Shown piece after piece: positions 44,082-53,675 of a stretch of 64,000 nt of DNA. Every line of letters starts with the position of its first letter. Position 1 is the first letter of the stretch. Below the pieces are notes generated by a model. It worked only from the letters and a program-made list of their open reading frames with translations. It was not told the origin of the DNA and searched no databases. The position numbers were made by a program, and so were the translations under genes. The DNA is from Arthrobacter sp. B1I2. GTDB taxonomy: Bacteria; Actinomycetota; Actinomycetes; Actinomycetales; Micrococcaceae. Location: the NCBI RefSeq assembly GCF_030816485.1, contig NZ_JAUSYC010000001.1:1364001-1428000 (forward strand), written 5' to 3'.

Positions 44082-44786
44082 ATGATTTCCGCCAAAACTT
44101 CCGGGCCTGGCAGGCCTAAAACGAGGTTGAGCAGGGAGGTCGTGCTGGCCAAGGCCCTGGAGTTGGTTGACGCCGAGGGGCTGGATGCGCTGACCATGCG
44201 CCGCCTGGGGCAGGAGCTTGGCCGGGACCCGATGAGTCTTTACCGCTATGCCGAGAACCGCGCCGCACTGCTGGACGGTGTTTCCGAGCTGGTACTGAAT
44301 CAGCTCGGGGTTCATCCGGACGACCCTGACTGGAAAGCCCAGCTGCGGAAAATCGCCCATGATCTGCGGACCCTGGCACTCCAGCACCCCAACGTGGTCC
44401 CCCTGCTGGTGACCCGGCCCCTTTCCACGCCGCTGGGCCTGCGTCCGCTGGGCACGCTGCGGCCCCTTGAGCAGATCCTGTCCCTGCTGGTGGCAGCAGG
44501 GTTCGAACCGGCAGATGCGCTCCATGTCTACCGCGCCTACTACGGCTTCCTTTACGGGCACATCCTGAACGAACTGCAGGAATACGTGGTGGACCCGGAA
44601 GAGAACGAGGTGCTGCTGCGCCTGGGGCTCCACCGCCTGCCCGCCACGGAGTTTCCGCGGCTGCGTGCCCTGGCGCCGGCGCTGGCTGAGTATGACGGCG
44701 CCACGGAGCTTGACCAGGGACTCACCATCCTGCTCTCCGGGCTGGAAGCGCAGCTGTCACGGCAGGCCTCGGTTTCCAGAGGCTGA
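44082..44786 (+). CDS. TetR/AcrR family transcriptional regulator
   Basis: 234 aa. The N-terminal HTH (SREVVLAKALELVDAEGLDALTMRRLGQELGRDPMSLYRYAENRAALLDGV, about 18-68) is a clear TetR DNA-binding domain. The C-terminal helical domain (TetR_C class, with RAYYGFLYGHI near 152) binds an unknown ligand. No exporter or enzyme gene is directly divergent; the nearest gene upstream is the 84-aa hypothetical on the other strand, which may be the target. Confidence 0.9.
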   Translation: MISAKTSGPGRPKTRLSREVVLAKALELVDAEGLDALTMRRLGQELGRDPMSLYRYAENRAALLDGVSELVLNQLGVHPDDPDWKAQLRKIAHDLRTLALQHPNVVPLLVTRPLSTPLGLRPLGTLRPLEQILSLLVAAGFEPADALHVYRAYYGFLYGHILNELQEYVVDPEENEVLLRLGLHRLPATEFPRLRALAPALAEYDGATELDQGLTILLSGLEAQLSRQASVSRG

Positions 44787-44819
44787 CGGGCCGCGCTGAA
44801 CCTGGTTTACAGGGCGGTG

Positions 44820-45284
44820 CTATTCGAATGACGCCCTGCGCTGGTCCTGGAGGCGGGTGTTCCAGATGTCCGGGCGGTTCACCTGGAACCTGCGGCCGGT
44901 CAATGCCTTGGCGTTCAGCCTGATGTAGTTTGCCTTTTCGCCGGGCTGCCACGGCTCCAGGCCGAGGCTGTCAACGGCATCCTTGACAGTCTGGTCCTCG
45001 ACGATCTCGGTATCGCCCCGCACCACTACGCTCCAGGCCTGTTCGGTGGCGGGATCGTAGCCGTCGATTTCCAGCGCCGCCGGCCGCTCCATCCTGGCGC
45101 CCCAGAGCTTGGAGCCAGGCGCCGTGCGGAAGAAGATGCTGCGCAGGTGGACAACGTAGTTCACGGGGAAGATCTCGGGATGTTCGTCCACCACGATGGC
45201 CAGCCTGCCCACGATGTCATTGGCAAGGAGGTCCCAGCAGTCGTCAAAGGACAATTTCTCGATCGGCAGCTTTTGCGAGTCCAT
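44820..45284 (-). CDS. Pyridoxamine 5'-phosphate oxidase family (PPOX) protein
   Basis: 154 aa, ATG at 45284. A split-barrel flavin-binding fold: the strand-turn pattern VGRLAIVVDEHPEIFPVNYVVHLRSIFFRTAPGSKLWGA is typical of the PPOX-class/DUF5519-like and Rv1155-type proteins that bind FMN or F420. It is not a real PdxH because the length and C-terminus differ. The substrate is unknown. It is convergent with the TetR gene. Confidence 0.82.
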   Translation of the reverse strand: MDSQKLPIEKLSFDDCWDLLANDIVGRLAIVVDEHPEIFPVNYVVHLRSIFFRTAPGSKLWGARMERPAALEIDGYDPATEQAWSVVVRGDTEIVEDQTVKDAVDSLGLEPWQPGEKANYIRLNAKALTGRRFQVNRPDIWNTRLQDQRRASFE

Positions 45285-45343
45285 GCTGCACACCTTACGG
45301 GTGATGCCGGGACGGCAAAAGGGGTGGCCCTGCCCGTCGCGGA

Positions 45344-46273
45344 CTAATGGATGCCGGCGAAAAGTCCGCTCAATTCGGTGGTCAGTTCCTTTTGGACGGA
45401 CGGGGCACCGATCTCCTTGCCGTCGATCCGGTTCACCGGCGCCAGCAGCCGGACGCTGGAGATCAGCCAGACTGCATCGGCGTCCAGAAGGTCCTGCGGC
45501 TCAAGCGGGCCGTAGCCCAGCTCCCAGCCCGCCGCCTTGGCTGCAGCGAAGAGCGCACCCTGGGAGGTCCCGGGCAGGATGCCGCTGTCCAGCTGTGGCG
45601 TGATGAGGCGCTTCACCGTCGTGCCGTCGTCGGACTTTTCCACATGCGCCATCAGCACTGTGGACGTGGGGCCTTCCAGCACCCGGCCATCTGAGGAGGT
45701 GAAGATGACGTCGTCGGCGCCCTGTTTGTGCGCGTAGCGCAGCGCTGCCATGTTGACGGCGTAGGAGAGCGTCTTGGCCCCCAGGAGCAGCCAGGGCGCC
45801 CGTTCGGCCACGTCACTGTCGTAGCCCCGGTCAAGGAGGATGACATCAATGCCCGTTTCCCGTTGCCGCCGCCCGGCAGCCCCTGGCGGCGAGGCCTGTA
45901 CCCAGGCGGTGGGGGCGGGCGCACCCTCCACGCCGCGGGTCACCACCAGTTTGACCACCAGTTCATCTGCCGCAGCGTCTGCCGGCGGGTTCTCCGACCG
46001 GTGCCGGGCAACGGCAGCCGCAATGGCACTCCGCCACACGTCCTGGTCCGGGATGTCCAGGTCCAGCGCCCGGGCGGAGCCGGCAAGCCGGTCCAGGTGG
46101 GCCTGCATCTTCCGCACGGTTCCACCCACGGCCAGCATGGTCTCGAAGACCCCGTCGCCTCGCGTAACGCCCAGGTCCGTGACCAGCAGTTGCGGCTTGG
46201 CGGCATCGGCCACCCTGCCGTCGGGGAAAGCGGGGTCAAGGAAAACGAGAACCACGGGGGCTGGAGAGGTCAT
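45344..46273 (-). CDS. pabC: Aminodeoxychorismate lyase / class IV aminotransferase
   Basis: A 309-aa PLP fold-type IV enzyme. TDLGVTRGDGVFETM (32-46) is the family N-terminal signature and Lys167 (LLGAKTLSYAVN) is the PLP lysine. The most likely job is release of pyruvate from 4-amino-4-deoxychorismate to give p-aminobenzoate for folate. The kinase-PabB fusion 3 kb away supports this. A branched-chain or D-amino acid aminotransferase is the alternative. Confidence 0.82.
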   Translation of the reverse strand: MTSPAPVVLVFLDPAFPDGRVADAAKPQLLVTDLGVTRGDGVFETMLAVGGTVRKMQAHLDRLAGSARALDLDIPDQDVWRSAIAAAVARHRSENPPADAAADELVVKLVVTRGVEGAPAPTAWVQASPPGAAGRRQRETGIDVILLDRGYDSDVAERAPWLLLGAKTLSYAVNMAALRYAHKQGADDVIFTSSDGRVLEGPTSTVLMAHVEKSDDGTTVKRLITPQLDSGILPGTSQGALFAAAKAAGWELGYGPLEPQDLLDADAVWLISSVRLLAPVNRIDGKEIGAPSVQKELTTELSGLFAGIH

Positions 46274-46313
46274 GGCACCAGCTTAGTGCGGCACCGCGGA
46301 TAAGCTGGGCGGA

Positions 46314-47843
46314 GTGCCCGGGCCGGAAACCGTCCCCCGGAGCCGAATATCCCCGGGAGTTATTGACGTGTTGTGGCCTTTTTCGCTTGCCGGCACCGCG
46401 CCGACGTGGGTTGTGGTGCTCTTGGGCTTCGCCGACCTTGTCATCCGGGTCCTGGCCCTCGGCATCATCCCCGGCAACAGGCGCCCCACCACGGCCATGG
46501 CCTGGCTGCTGGGGATCTTCTTTATCCCGTTCGTGGGCATCGTGCTGTTCCTGCTGTTCGGCAACTTCCAGCTGTCCAGCCGGCGGCGTGCGCAGCAGGA
46601 GCAGGTCAACGAGAGGGTGCGGGCAGGGCTCAGCGCGCTCTCTGACGTGGAAAGCTCCTACCCCGGCCCGGAATGGGTAAAGTCCGCGGCTGAGCTCAAC
46701 CGCACCCTGGGTTCGCTGCCCATGGTGGACAACAACTCCGTGGAACTCATCCCCGGCTACCCCGACTCCATCCTCGACATGACGAACGCCGTGCGGAAGG
46801 CGAAGAAATTCGTCAACGCGGAGTTCTACATCATGAGCTCGGACCACATCACCAATGACCTGCTTACCGCCATGGAGGAAGCCGCCGAACGGGGCGTGGA
46901 AGTGCGGCTCCTGTTCGACCACATCGGCACGCTGCGCATCAAGGGCTACCGGAAGCTGCTCAAGCGGCTCAGGGCCGGCAAGATCCAGTGGAAGCGGATG
47001 CTGCCGCTGCTGCCCATCCATGGCCAGTGGCGCCGGCCGGACCTGCGCAACCACCGCAAGATCATGGTGGTGGACGGCGAGATTGCCTTCACGGGATCGC
47101 AGAACCTGATCGAGCCCTCCTACAACAACCCGCGCCACCGCAAAGCCGGCCGTGAATGGGTGGAGCTGATGGCGTGCCTGCGCGGTCCCATCGTGACCAC
47201 CCTGAACGTCGTTTTCGCCACCGACTGGCTGAGCGAGACCGACGAATCCCTGGAACACCAGCTGCAGCTCCCGGCGAATCCCGAGCCCGGCCATGTCACG
47301 GCCCAGGTGGTGCCGAGCGGCCCGGGGTTCATCACGGAAAACAACCTCCGGCTCTTCAACACGCTTATCTACTCCGCGCAGCACCGGATCTCCATCTGCA
47401 GTCCCTACTTTGTGCCCGACGACTCACTGCTTTACGCCATCACCACGGCGGCCCAGCGCGGCGTTGACGTGGAGCTGTTCGTTTCGGAGAAGGGCGACCA
47501 GTTCCTGGTCCACCACGCACAGCGGTCCTACTACGAGGCCCTCCTGGAAGCCGGCGTGCGGATCTACCTGTACAAGGCACCGTTCGTGCTGCACGCCAAG
47601 CACTTCACGATCGATGACGAGGTGGCCGTCCTGGGCTCCAGCAACATGGATATGCGGTCGTTCTCGCTGAACCTGGAGGTGTCAGTGATGCTCTTGGGCG
47701 CGGACATCGTGAACAAGATGCGGGCGGTGGAGGACACGTACCGGGATATCTCCCATGAGCTCAAGCTGGCGGACTGGCTCAACCGGCCGCTCGCCGCGCG
47801 GTATGTGGACAACGTGGCGCGCCTGACCGCCACGGTTCAGTAA
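46314..47843 (+). CDS. cls: Cardiolipin synthase
   Basis: 509 aa from the GTG at 46314; the GTG at 46368 (GGGAG 8 bases upstream) is an equally good start. Two N-terminal transmembrane helices are followed by two phospholipase D HKD motifs: NHRKIMVVDGEIAFTGSQN near 245-263 and LHAKHFTIDDEVAVLGSSN near 426-444. The enzyme condenses two phosphatidylglycerol molecules, or PG with CDP-diacylglycerol, to cardiolipin at the membrane. Divergent from pabC by 40 bases. Confidence 0.92.
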   Translation: MPGPETVPRSRISPGVIDVLWPFSLAGTAPTWVVVLLGFADLVIRVLALGIIPGNRRPTTAMAWLLGIFFIPFVGIVLFLLFGNFQLSSRRRAQQEQVNERVRAGLSALSDVESSYPGPEWVKSAAELNRTLGSLPMVDNNSVELIPGYPDSILDMTNAVRKAKKFVNAEFYIMSSDHITNDLLTAMEEAAERGVEVRLLFDHIGTLRIKGYRKLLKRLRAGKIQWKRMLPLLPIHGQWRRPDLRNHRKIMVVDGEIAFTGSQNLIEPSYNNPRHRKAGREWVELMACLRGPIVTTLNVVFATDWLSETDESLEHQLQLPANPEPGHVTAQVVPSGPGFITENNLRLFNTLIYSAQHRISICSPYFVPDDSLLYAITTAAQRGVDVELFVSEKGDQFLVHHAQRSYYEALLEAGVRIYLYKAPFVLHAKHFTIDDEVAVLGSSNMDMRSFSLNLEVSVMLLGADIVNKMRAVEDTYRDISHELKLADWLNRPLAARYVDNVARLTATVQ

Positions 47844-47879
47844 CGCGTACAGTGCAGGAACTGCCGGCCCACAAGATCC

Positions 47880-49155
47880 CTAGTCGTCGGCGCTGACCCG
47901 CTGGCCGTCGTCGCGCCCGGAGTGCTCCAGCCAGCCGCCCTGCCGGTAGGCAGGGGTTCCCAGGGCAAGCACCATCACCGCCAGGGCGCAGCTGCCGATC
48001 ATGACGATGGCCATCGACAGCGAATTCCCGCCGAGGACCCCTACGAGGGGGCTCACGAGTCCGGCGACCCCGGACTGCAGGGCACCGATGACCGCCGCGG
48101 CCGTTCCCGCCATGTGGCCGTAGTTGTGCAGGGCCATTACGGAGGCATTCGCCGGGATCATTCCCTGGGCTGACAGGACCAGCCACAAGGCGGCCACCAG
48201 GCCAAAGACACCGCCGGCGCCCGTGGACACCACCACGAGCAGCAGCAGGGCCAGGGCCAACTGGACCAGCAGGGCGGTGCGCAGGAGGCGGACCGGCGGG
48301 AATTTCCGGACCAGGGCGGCATTGAGTTGCGCGGAGAGGACAAGCGCGGCGCCGTTGAGGGCGAAGACGAGGGCGAACTGCTGGGCGGTGAGGCCGTATT
48401 CGTTCTGGAAGACGAAAGGCGAGCCCACCACGTAGCTCATGATCAGCGCCAGCCCCAGCCCCGGGATGACGGCCAGCGCCATGAAGTGCCTGTCCCGCAG
48501 CAGCGACCAGTAGGCTCCCGCCACATGCCTGGGGTTGCCCGGGCTGCGGCTGTCCTCCGGCAGCGTCTCCGGCATAAACCTCACGACGATTGCCACCAGG
48601 ACCACCCCGATAAGCGCCAGCGCGTAGAACACGGCGCGCCAGTCCCAGAGTCCGGCGATGGCCTGGCCCACGGTGGGCGCCAGGAGCGGCGCCACGCCGA
48701 TCACCAGCATCAAACGGGAGAGCAGCCGGGCGGCGGCGGAGCCAACGAAGCGGTCGCGGATGACGGCGAGTGCCACCACCGCGGCGGCTGCGTTGAAGAA
48801 GCCCTGCAGCACGCGCAGCCCTGTCAGCGTTTCGATGTTCGGCGTGATGGAGCACAACAGCGAGATGGCCACGTGCAGCGAGATGCCGATGACCAGCGGC
48901 AGCCGCCGCCCGAACCGGTCCGAGAAGGGGCCGATCACCAACTGGCCGATCCCGGCTCCCACCAGGGTTCCGGACAACGTCAGCTGGGGCGGCGGTCTGG
49001 GTAGTGTGGAGGTCAGCTTCCACGGCGGGCAGGGAGGGCAGGTACATGTCCGTGGTCAGGGCCGGAAGTGCGGCCAGGGCGCCAAGCATGAGGACGTACT
49101 TGAAGCTGCGCGGTGCCTGCTTGCTGGTGTTGTGGGCTTGGGACGGGTCCGTCAC
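47880..49155 (-). pseudogene. Bcr/CflA family drug resistance MFS transporter, one-base frameshift
   Basis: A 12-TMS exporter of the Bcr/CflA type. The N-terminal 57 residues from the GTG at 49155 (VLMLGALAALPALTTDMYLPSLPAVEADLH) run to HTTQTAA. The protein then continues in another frame as QLTLSGTLVGAGIGQLVIGPFSDRFGRRLP. One extra C (a G in the run 48986-48989 of the plus strand) separates the halves; removing it gives an intact 424-aa protein. A TTG at 48977 could start a truncated 365-aa product missing TM1. Pseudogene or sequencing error; the rest is undamaged. Confidence 0.85.
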
Positions 49156-49300
49156 GCGGCAAACCTAACTCATGGGGAGCCTGGGTGTCCCGCCGCGTGG
49201 CTTGAGCGGTTCATCTGACCCTCAGCACCCTACCCCCGGCCCGGTCTTCCTAAACGGGGTGTCCGTCCTGTGACCGCCGGTGCGGATGGTCCGGGACGCG

Positions 49301-51367
49301 TCAGCCGTCCGGGAAGCCTGAGCCCAGGGTGGAGAGCACCCCGTAGGCCTTGGTCCGGATCTCCTCATACTCGTCATCCGGGCGGGAGTCCGAGGTGATG
49401 GCACCGCCGACGCCGAGCGCGAGTTCCACGGTTCCGTCGCCTGCCTCGTTGATCACCAGGGTCCTGATGGCGACGGCGAGGTCCGAGGCCGCGTTGAGCG
49501 AGAAGTAGCCGATGGCGCCGGAATAGATCCCCCGGGGTCCTGCCTCCAACTGGTCAAGGATGGCCATGGTGCTGATCTTGGGAGCGCCGGTCATGGAGCC
49601 TGCCGGGAAGCAGGCTGCCACCGCTTCCGCCCGCGGCGCTCCGGGCAGGAGGCGGGCATCGATGGTGCTGACCATCTGGTGGACCGTGGCGTAGCTCTCG
49701 ATGGCGCAGAGGCGGCTGACCGTAACGGAACCGGGCGCCGCAAAGTGGCTGAGGTCGTTGCGCAGCAGGTCCACGATCATGATGTTTTCGGCCCTGTCCT
49801 TCAGGGAGGCGGCCAGGTCCGCGCGCAGGCGGCCGTCCTCCTGCGGGTCAGCAGCCCGGCGCCGGGTGCCCTTGATCGGCTCGGCGCGCATGCCGCCGTC
49901 GGACCCTATCTTCAGGAACCGCTCCGGCGAGGTGCTGGCTACGGCAAGGGTTCCCAGCCGGAGGTAGCTGGCGAACGGGGCCGGGTTCCTGCGGCGGAGC
50001 GCCAGGTACGTGGTCCACGGATCCAGCGAGCCGGCCTGGATCCTGGCTTCGAGGGTGGTGGTCAGGCACACCTCGTAGGTATTCCCCTGGGCGATCTGGT
50101 GCTGGGCGGCGGCGATCTTCTCCCGGTACCCTGCGCCCGTGTCCCGGCTGCGGAAAGTGGGAGGTTCGGGATGTACGACGCCGGTGCTGCCGCCGGCTTC
50201 CGCTGTTGGGTCCTCCGCCGCTTCCACGGCTGCCCGTGCCTGCGCCAGCCACTCCTCGGAGTCCGGTGCCTCCAGCGCCAGGAGCCAGGCGGTACCCTCG
50301 GCATGGTCCAGGACCACCGCACGGCCCGCGAAAATCAGGGCGGCGTCCGGGGTGGCTGCGGAGACGTCGCTGCCCCCGGTTTCACGCTTCAGTTCGTAAC
50401 CCAGGCAGCCCAGCCAGCCCAGGGTGAACTCGCCAGGGTAGCCCTCGGGTGTCCGCACCGCCCGGCGACCCCAGACGGTGTCGAGCCAGCGGAAGAAGGG
50501 GCCCGGGACTTTGGCCGTGGACGAGCCTGCGCTGATCCGGCTCACACCTCCGCGGTGCGTAACACGCTGTCCGAACGTGCCGCCGTCGTCCGCCATGATG
50601 CTGAACCGGCTGCGCTCGGCGGCAGTCCGCTGGGCCGGATCCCCGCCGCCAGGTCCCGTGCCCGCGTTGGAGGAGTCCAGCCACACGGCGTTGGCGGAAC
50701 GCCCGTACAGGGACTGGAACAGGGCCGGCGCGTCCGGGGCGGCATCCAGGCGCTCGGCATGAAGGCGAAGGCCGCGGCGGGCAGACAATTCCGGTGCCAG
50801 GACCGGCGCCAGGGCGGGCAGGTAGGGGAGGAGCTGCAAAAGGTCCGCCGGGGCCGATCCGTCGGCGAGGTTTTGGACGCGAAGGTCCGCATGGCCGGGC
50901 ACGTCGTCACTGCCCAGCCACTCTTCCTCCTGGGCGGCCCACCGGTCCCAGTACGGCTCATACGTTGCACCGTCGCGGTCCAGCGCCCGGGTCCGCCGGA
51001 CGTCGTCCGGGGATTCCGCCCAGACCACCGCGTCCAGCATGCGACGGGCGGCCTCCGCGGCGGCCCCCACTCCCTCCACGATGACGATCTCCGCGGGCAG
51101 CGTCACCCGGGCGGCGCCGTCGTAATGCCTTTCCCAGTCCCAGCTGGTCCAGGCGGCTGCCTCGCCACGGCTCAGCGGCGTGAGGACTGTGGACACATAG
51201 CGTTCGACGCCGGCCGCCAGCCCGTCCCAGCCCGGGTAGATGTCCTCAAGGTGGAACAGCGACACCTTGTGATGGGTGCGGAGCCGTGCCGCAAGCTCGA
51301 CGGCGAGGGTGGTCTTCCCTGCGCCGGAGCGCCCGTCGATGGCGATAATGACGGGGGCTGGGCTCAT
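49301..51367 (-). CDS. pabB: P-loop kinase domain fused to aminodeoxychorismate synthase component I
   Basis: 688 aa. Residues 1-195 are a P-loop NTPase resembling uridine/(pantothenate-like) kinases: Walker A DGRSGAGKTT at 11-20, VIVEGVGAAAEA near 94. From about 200 to the end is a chorismate-binding PabB domain: PIKGTRRR near 497, AENIMIVDLLRNDLS, FPAGSMTGAPKIS, and IRTLVIN. It aminates chorismate with ammonia from a PabA glutaminase, which is not in the window. The N-terminal kinase-like fusion is unusual; its role is unknown. pabC is 3 kb away on the same strand. Confidence 0.9.
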   Translation of the reverse strand: MSPAPVIIAIDGRSGAGKTTLAVELAARLRTHHKVSLFHLEDIYPGWDGLAAGVERYVSTVLTPLSRGEAAAWTSWDWERHYDGAARVTLPAEIVIVEGVGAAAEAARRMLDAVVWAESPDDVRRTRALDRDGATYEPYWDRWAAQEEEWLGSDDVPGHADLRVQNLADGSAPADLLQLLPYLPALAPVLAPELSARRGLRLHAERLDAAPDAPALFQSLYGRSANAVWLDSSNAGTGPGGGDPAQRTAAERSRFSIMADDGGTFGQRVTHRGGVSRISAGSSTAKVPGPFFRWLDTVWGRRAVRTPEGYPGEFTLGWLGCLGYELKRETGGSDVSAATPDAALIFAGRAVVLDHAEGTAWLLALEAPDSEEWLAQARAAVEAAEDPTAEAGGSTGVVHPEPPTFRSRDTGAGYREKIAAAQHQIAQGNTYEVCLTTTLEARIQAGSLDPWTTYLALRRRNPAPFASYLRLGTLAVASTSPERFLKIGSDGGMRAEPIKGTRRRAADPQEDGRLRADLAASLKDRAENIMIVDLLRNDLSHFAAPGSVTVSRLCAIESYATVHQMVSTIDARLLPGAPRAEAVAACFPAGSMTGAPKISTMAILDQLEAGPRGIYSGAIGYFSLNAASDLAVAIRTLVINEAGDGTVELALGVGGAITSDSRPDDEYEEIRTKAYGVLSTLGSGFPDG

Positions 51368-51424
51368 GGACTAGAGCGTACCGTTTACAGTGTGCCTGCC
51401 GCTTCAGCCGGTTGTTCCCCGCGG

Positions 51425-51958
51425 CTAGTGCGGCTGGAGCTGCGTGTTCTGGAGGACTGCTGTCCTGATGTGCTCCACCAGGCCGGGAAGGGCGGAGTGG
51501 ATCTGGTGCCAGACGGCGTCGAAATCCGCATGGCCGCCGTACCAGGGGTCCTCGATGCCCTGGTCCAGCCGGTCCCGTTCCGCCATGGCGGGATCGAAAC
51601 TTCGGAGCATCCTGATCTTCTCCAGGGATTCCTCGTCCGGCGCCGCTTCACCAAGCCAGGCGTAGTGATCAATGTCCAGGGCCAGGATCAGGTCCCGCTC
51701 GCGGAACCACGCAGGGTGCCATTCGCGGGCCACGTGGTGGTCCGAGGCCAGCTGCGCTGCGGCGAGCCGCCGGGCGGCGCGGGGGTCAATGGGCCTGCCG
51801 GCCTCGTAACCGGTGATGCCGGCAGAGTCCACCTCCACCAGGCCGGCAAGGCCCTCGCGTTCAAGCGCAGCCTGGAGCATAAGCTCGGCCATGGGGGACC
51901 GGCAGATGTTGCCCGTGCAGACAGTGATGACGCGATATGCGCTCGGCGCTGAGTTCAT
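51425..51958 (-). CDS. Low-molecular-weight protein-tyrosine phosphatase
   Basis: 177 aa from the ATG at 51958. The P-loop Cys14-x5-Arg20-Ser (CTGNICRS) and the general-acid loop DPWYGG (about 136-141) are intact. The family removes phosphate from tyrosine-phosphorylated proteins, in actinobacteria often linked to exopolysaccharide or stress signalling, and may be secreted (PtpA-like). Upstream of pabB on the same strand, 57 bases apart. Confidence 0.9.
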   Translation of the reverse strand: MNSAPSAYRVITVCTGNICRSPMAELMLQAALEREGLAGLVEVDSAGITGYEAGRPIDPRAARRLAAAQLASDHHVAREWHPAWFRERDLILALDIDHYAWLGEAAPDEESLEKIRMLRSFDPAMAERDRLDQGIEDPWYGGHADFDAVWHQIHSALPGLVEHIRTAVLQNTQLQPH

Positions 51959-52093
51959 GCACCTAAGCATGCGCGCTTCCGTTCCCTCTTGGCTAGCCGC
52001 CTGTTCACAATGTTTGACGGGTTTGTAAAGATGCATGACTTACCTCCGCGCGGGGTACGTATCACGCTGGTGCAGCCCCCGGAACGCCCCTTC

Positions 52094-52717
52094 TCAGTGG
52101 ATCAGGGCCAGCAGGATGCCCACGCCCACGAACAGGACGCCGAATACCCTGCTGAGGACCACTTGGCCGCGTTCCGTATTGGTAAAGCGCTGGAATGACC
52201 TTGCGGCCGCGGCGAAGAAGAACCACATCACCAGGATGTCGATGACGACAATCGTGGCCGTCAGCACCGCGTACTGGGTGAACAGCGGTTGGTCGGGCCG
52301 GATGAACTGGGGCGTGAAGGCCAGGAAGAATACGATCGCCTTCGGGTTCAAGAGGTTGACCCAGAACCCGCGCCGGAAGATTGACCAGCCGGGCTCGTTG
52401 CGGAGGGCGGCGGCCTGCTCCTGGGCGACAGTGGGCTTGCTCAGGAACTGGCGGATGCCCAGATACACCAGGTAGGCCGCCCCGGAGTAGCGGATCACAT
52501 TGAAGGCGACGGGCGAACTGGCCACCAGCACCCCAACGCCCAGGGCCACAATCAGGACGTGCACTATGAGCGCTGCCTGCTGGCCCAGGATTCCCCAGAT
52601 GGACCGGCGGAAGCCCGCGTTCAACGAGTTGCTCATGGTGTTGATGGCCCCGGCTCCCGGGGTGAAGCTGATCAGGACGCCGGCACCCGCCAGGGCGAGC
52701 CACAGGGAAAATTGCAC
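52094..52717 (-). CDS. LysE family amino acid exporter
   Basis: 207 aa, six transmembrane segments. FTPGAGAINTMSNSLNAGFRRSIWGILGQQ (18-47) is the LysE/RhtB family N-terminal block; GFWVNLLNPKAIVFFLAFTPQF follows near 117. It exports an amino acid (lysine, threonine, homoserine or a related compound) by proton exchange. No regulator is adjacent, so the substrate is unknown. Confidence 0.9.
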   Translation of the reverse strand: MQFSLWLALAGAGVLISFTPGAGAINTMSNSLNAGFRRSIWGILGQQAALIVHVLIVALGVGVLVASSPVAFNVIRYSGAAYLVYLGIRQFLSKPTVAQEQAAALRNEPGWSIFRRGFWVNLLNPKAIVFFLAFTPQFIRPDQPLFTQYAVLTATIVVIDILVMWFFFAAAARSFQRFTNTERGQVVLSRVFGVLFVGVGILLALIH

Positions 52718-52808
52718 CTCACAATCTTAGGCGGGTGAAGCGGGGTGCCGACGCCAGCCGGGGAACCATGGGGACGGGAGGCGAGTGGGCCAGGTGGACA
52801 ACCCGGAA

Positions 52809-53627
52809 CTAGGCCCGGGCAATGACCTCGCCGTTCGGGATCAGGAACCAGCCGTCATCGGTGGAGCCCCAGCGGTGCCAGCCCGCCGAGATCCGGGCCA
52901 GGTCCGCGGGGTTGGCGAAGCCGTATTCCAGGGCCTGCTCGGCGAAGGCCGAGTGCAGCACCCGCTCTCCCCAGACGCGGGCCTGCCAGCGGCGCTGCTG
53001 CGCCGTGGCGTACAGCCAGTTGCTGCTGGTGGGGGCGACGTCGGTGAATCCCGCCGCCTGTGCCCAGCTGACCAGCCGCCGTCCGGCGTCGGGCTCTGCT
53101 CCGTTCCGGCGGGCAATCCGCTGGTACAGGTCCATCCACTCGTCCAGCTCCGGGAGGTCGGGGTACCAGCTCATGCCGTGGAAGTCGGCGTCGCGCACGG
53201 CCACGATGCCACCGGGCTTGGCCACCCGCCGCATCTCCCGGAGGGCCTCAACGGGGTCGGTCAGGTGCTGGAGCACCTGGTGGGCGTGGACCACGTCGAA
53301 CGTCTCGTCCTCAAAGTCCAGGTCATAGATATTGCCGGCCACGAACTCCACGTTGGGTACGTCCCGTTCGACGGCGAGGGCCTGCGCCTGGGCAATGATG
53401 TCCGGTGAGCGGTCCAGGCCGGTGACCGTCCCGGGGCGGACCAGGGCGGCGAAGTCGCAGGTGATGCTGCCGGGCCCGCAGCCGACGTCGAGCAGCATCG
53501 ACCCGGGTGTGAGGTACGGGAGGACGAACGCTGCCGAGTTTTCGGCGGTCCTGGCGGCATGGGCGCGGACCACCGATTCGTGGTGGCCGTGCGTGTAAAC
53601 GTCGTCTTCAGGCTGCTGCTCATTCAT
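52809..53627 (-). CDS. Class I SAM-dependent methyltransferase
   Basis: 272 aa from the ATG at 53627. Motif I is LLDVGCGPGSITCDFA near 44-59, the post-I Asp is in GLDRSPDI, and the motif IV/post-II region is FDVVHAHQVLQHLTDP. The fold is that of UbiE/COQ5-like small-molecule methyltransferases. The C-terminal half contains many Trp residues and probably forms the substrate lid. The substrate is unknown; it stands alone between lysE and marR. Confidence 0.88.
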   Translation of the reverse strand: MNEQQPEDDVYTHGHHESVVRAHAARTAENSAAFVLPYLTPGSMLLDVGCGPGSITCDFAALVRPGTVTGLDRSPDIIAQAQALAVERDVPNVEFVAGNIYDLDFEDETFDVVHAHQVLQHLTDPVEALREMRRVAKPGGIVAVRDADFHGMSWYPDLPELDEWMDLYQRIARRNGAEPDAGRRLVSWAQAAGFTDVAPTSSNWLYATAQQRRWQARVWGERVLHSAFAEQALEYGFANPADLARISAGWHRWGSTDDGWFLIPNGEVIARA

Positions 53628-53675
53628 AAGCAAACGCTACCCCCAACCTGGGGTACACGAGGGGAAGGTGTGCGG

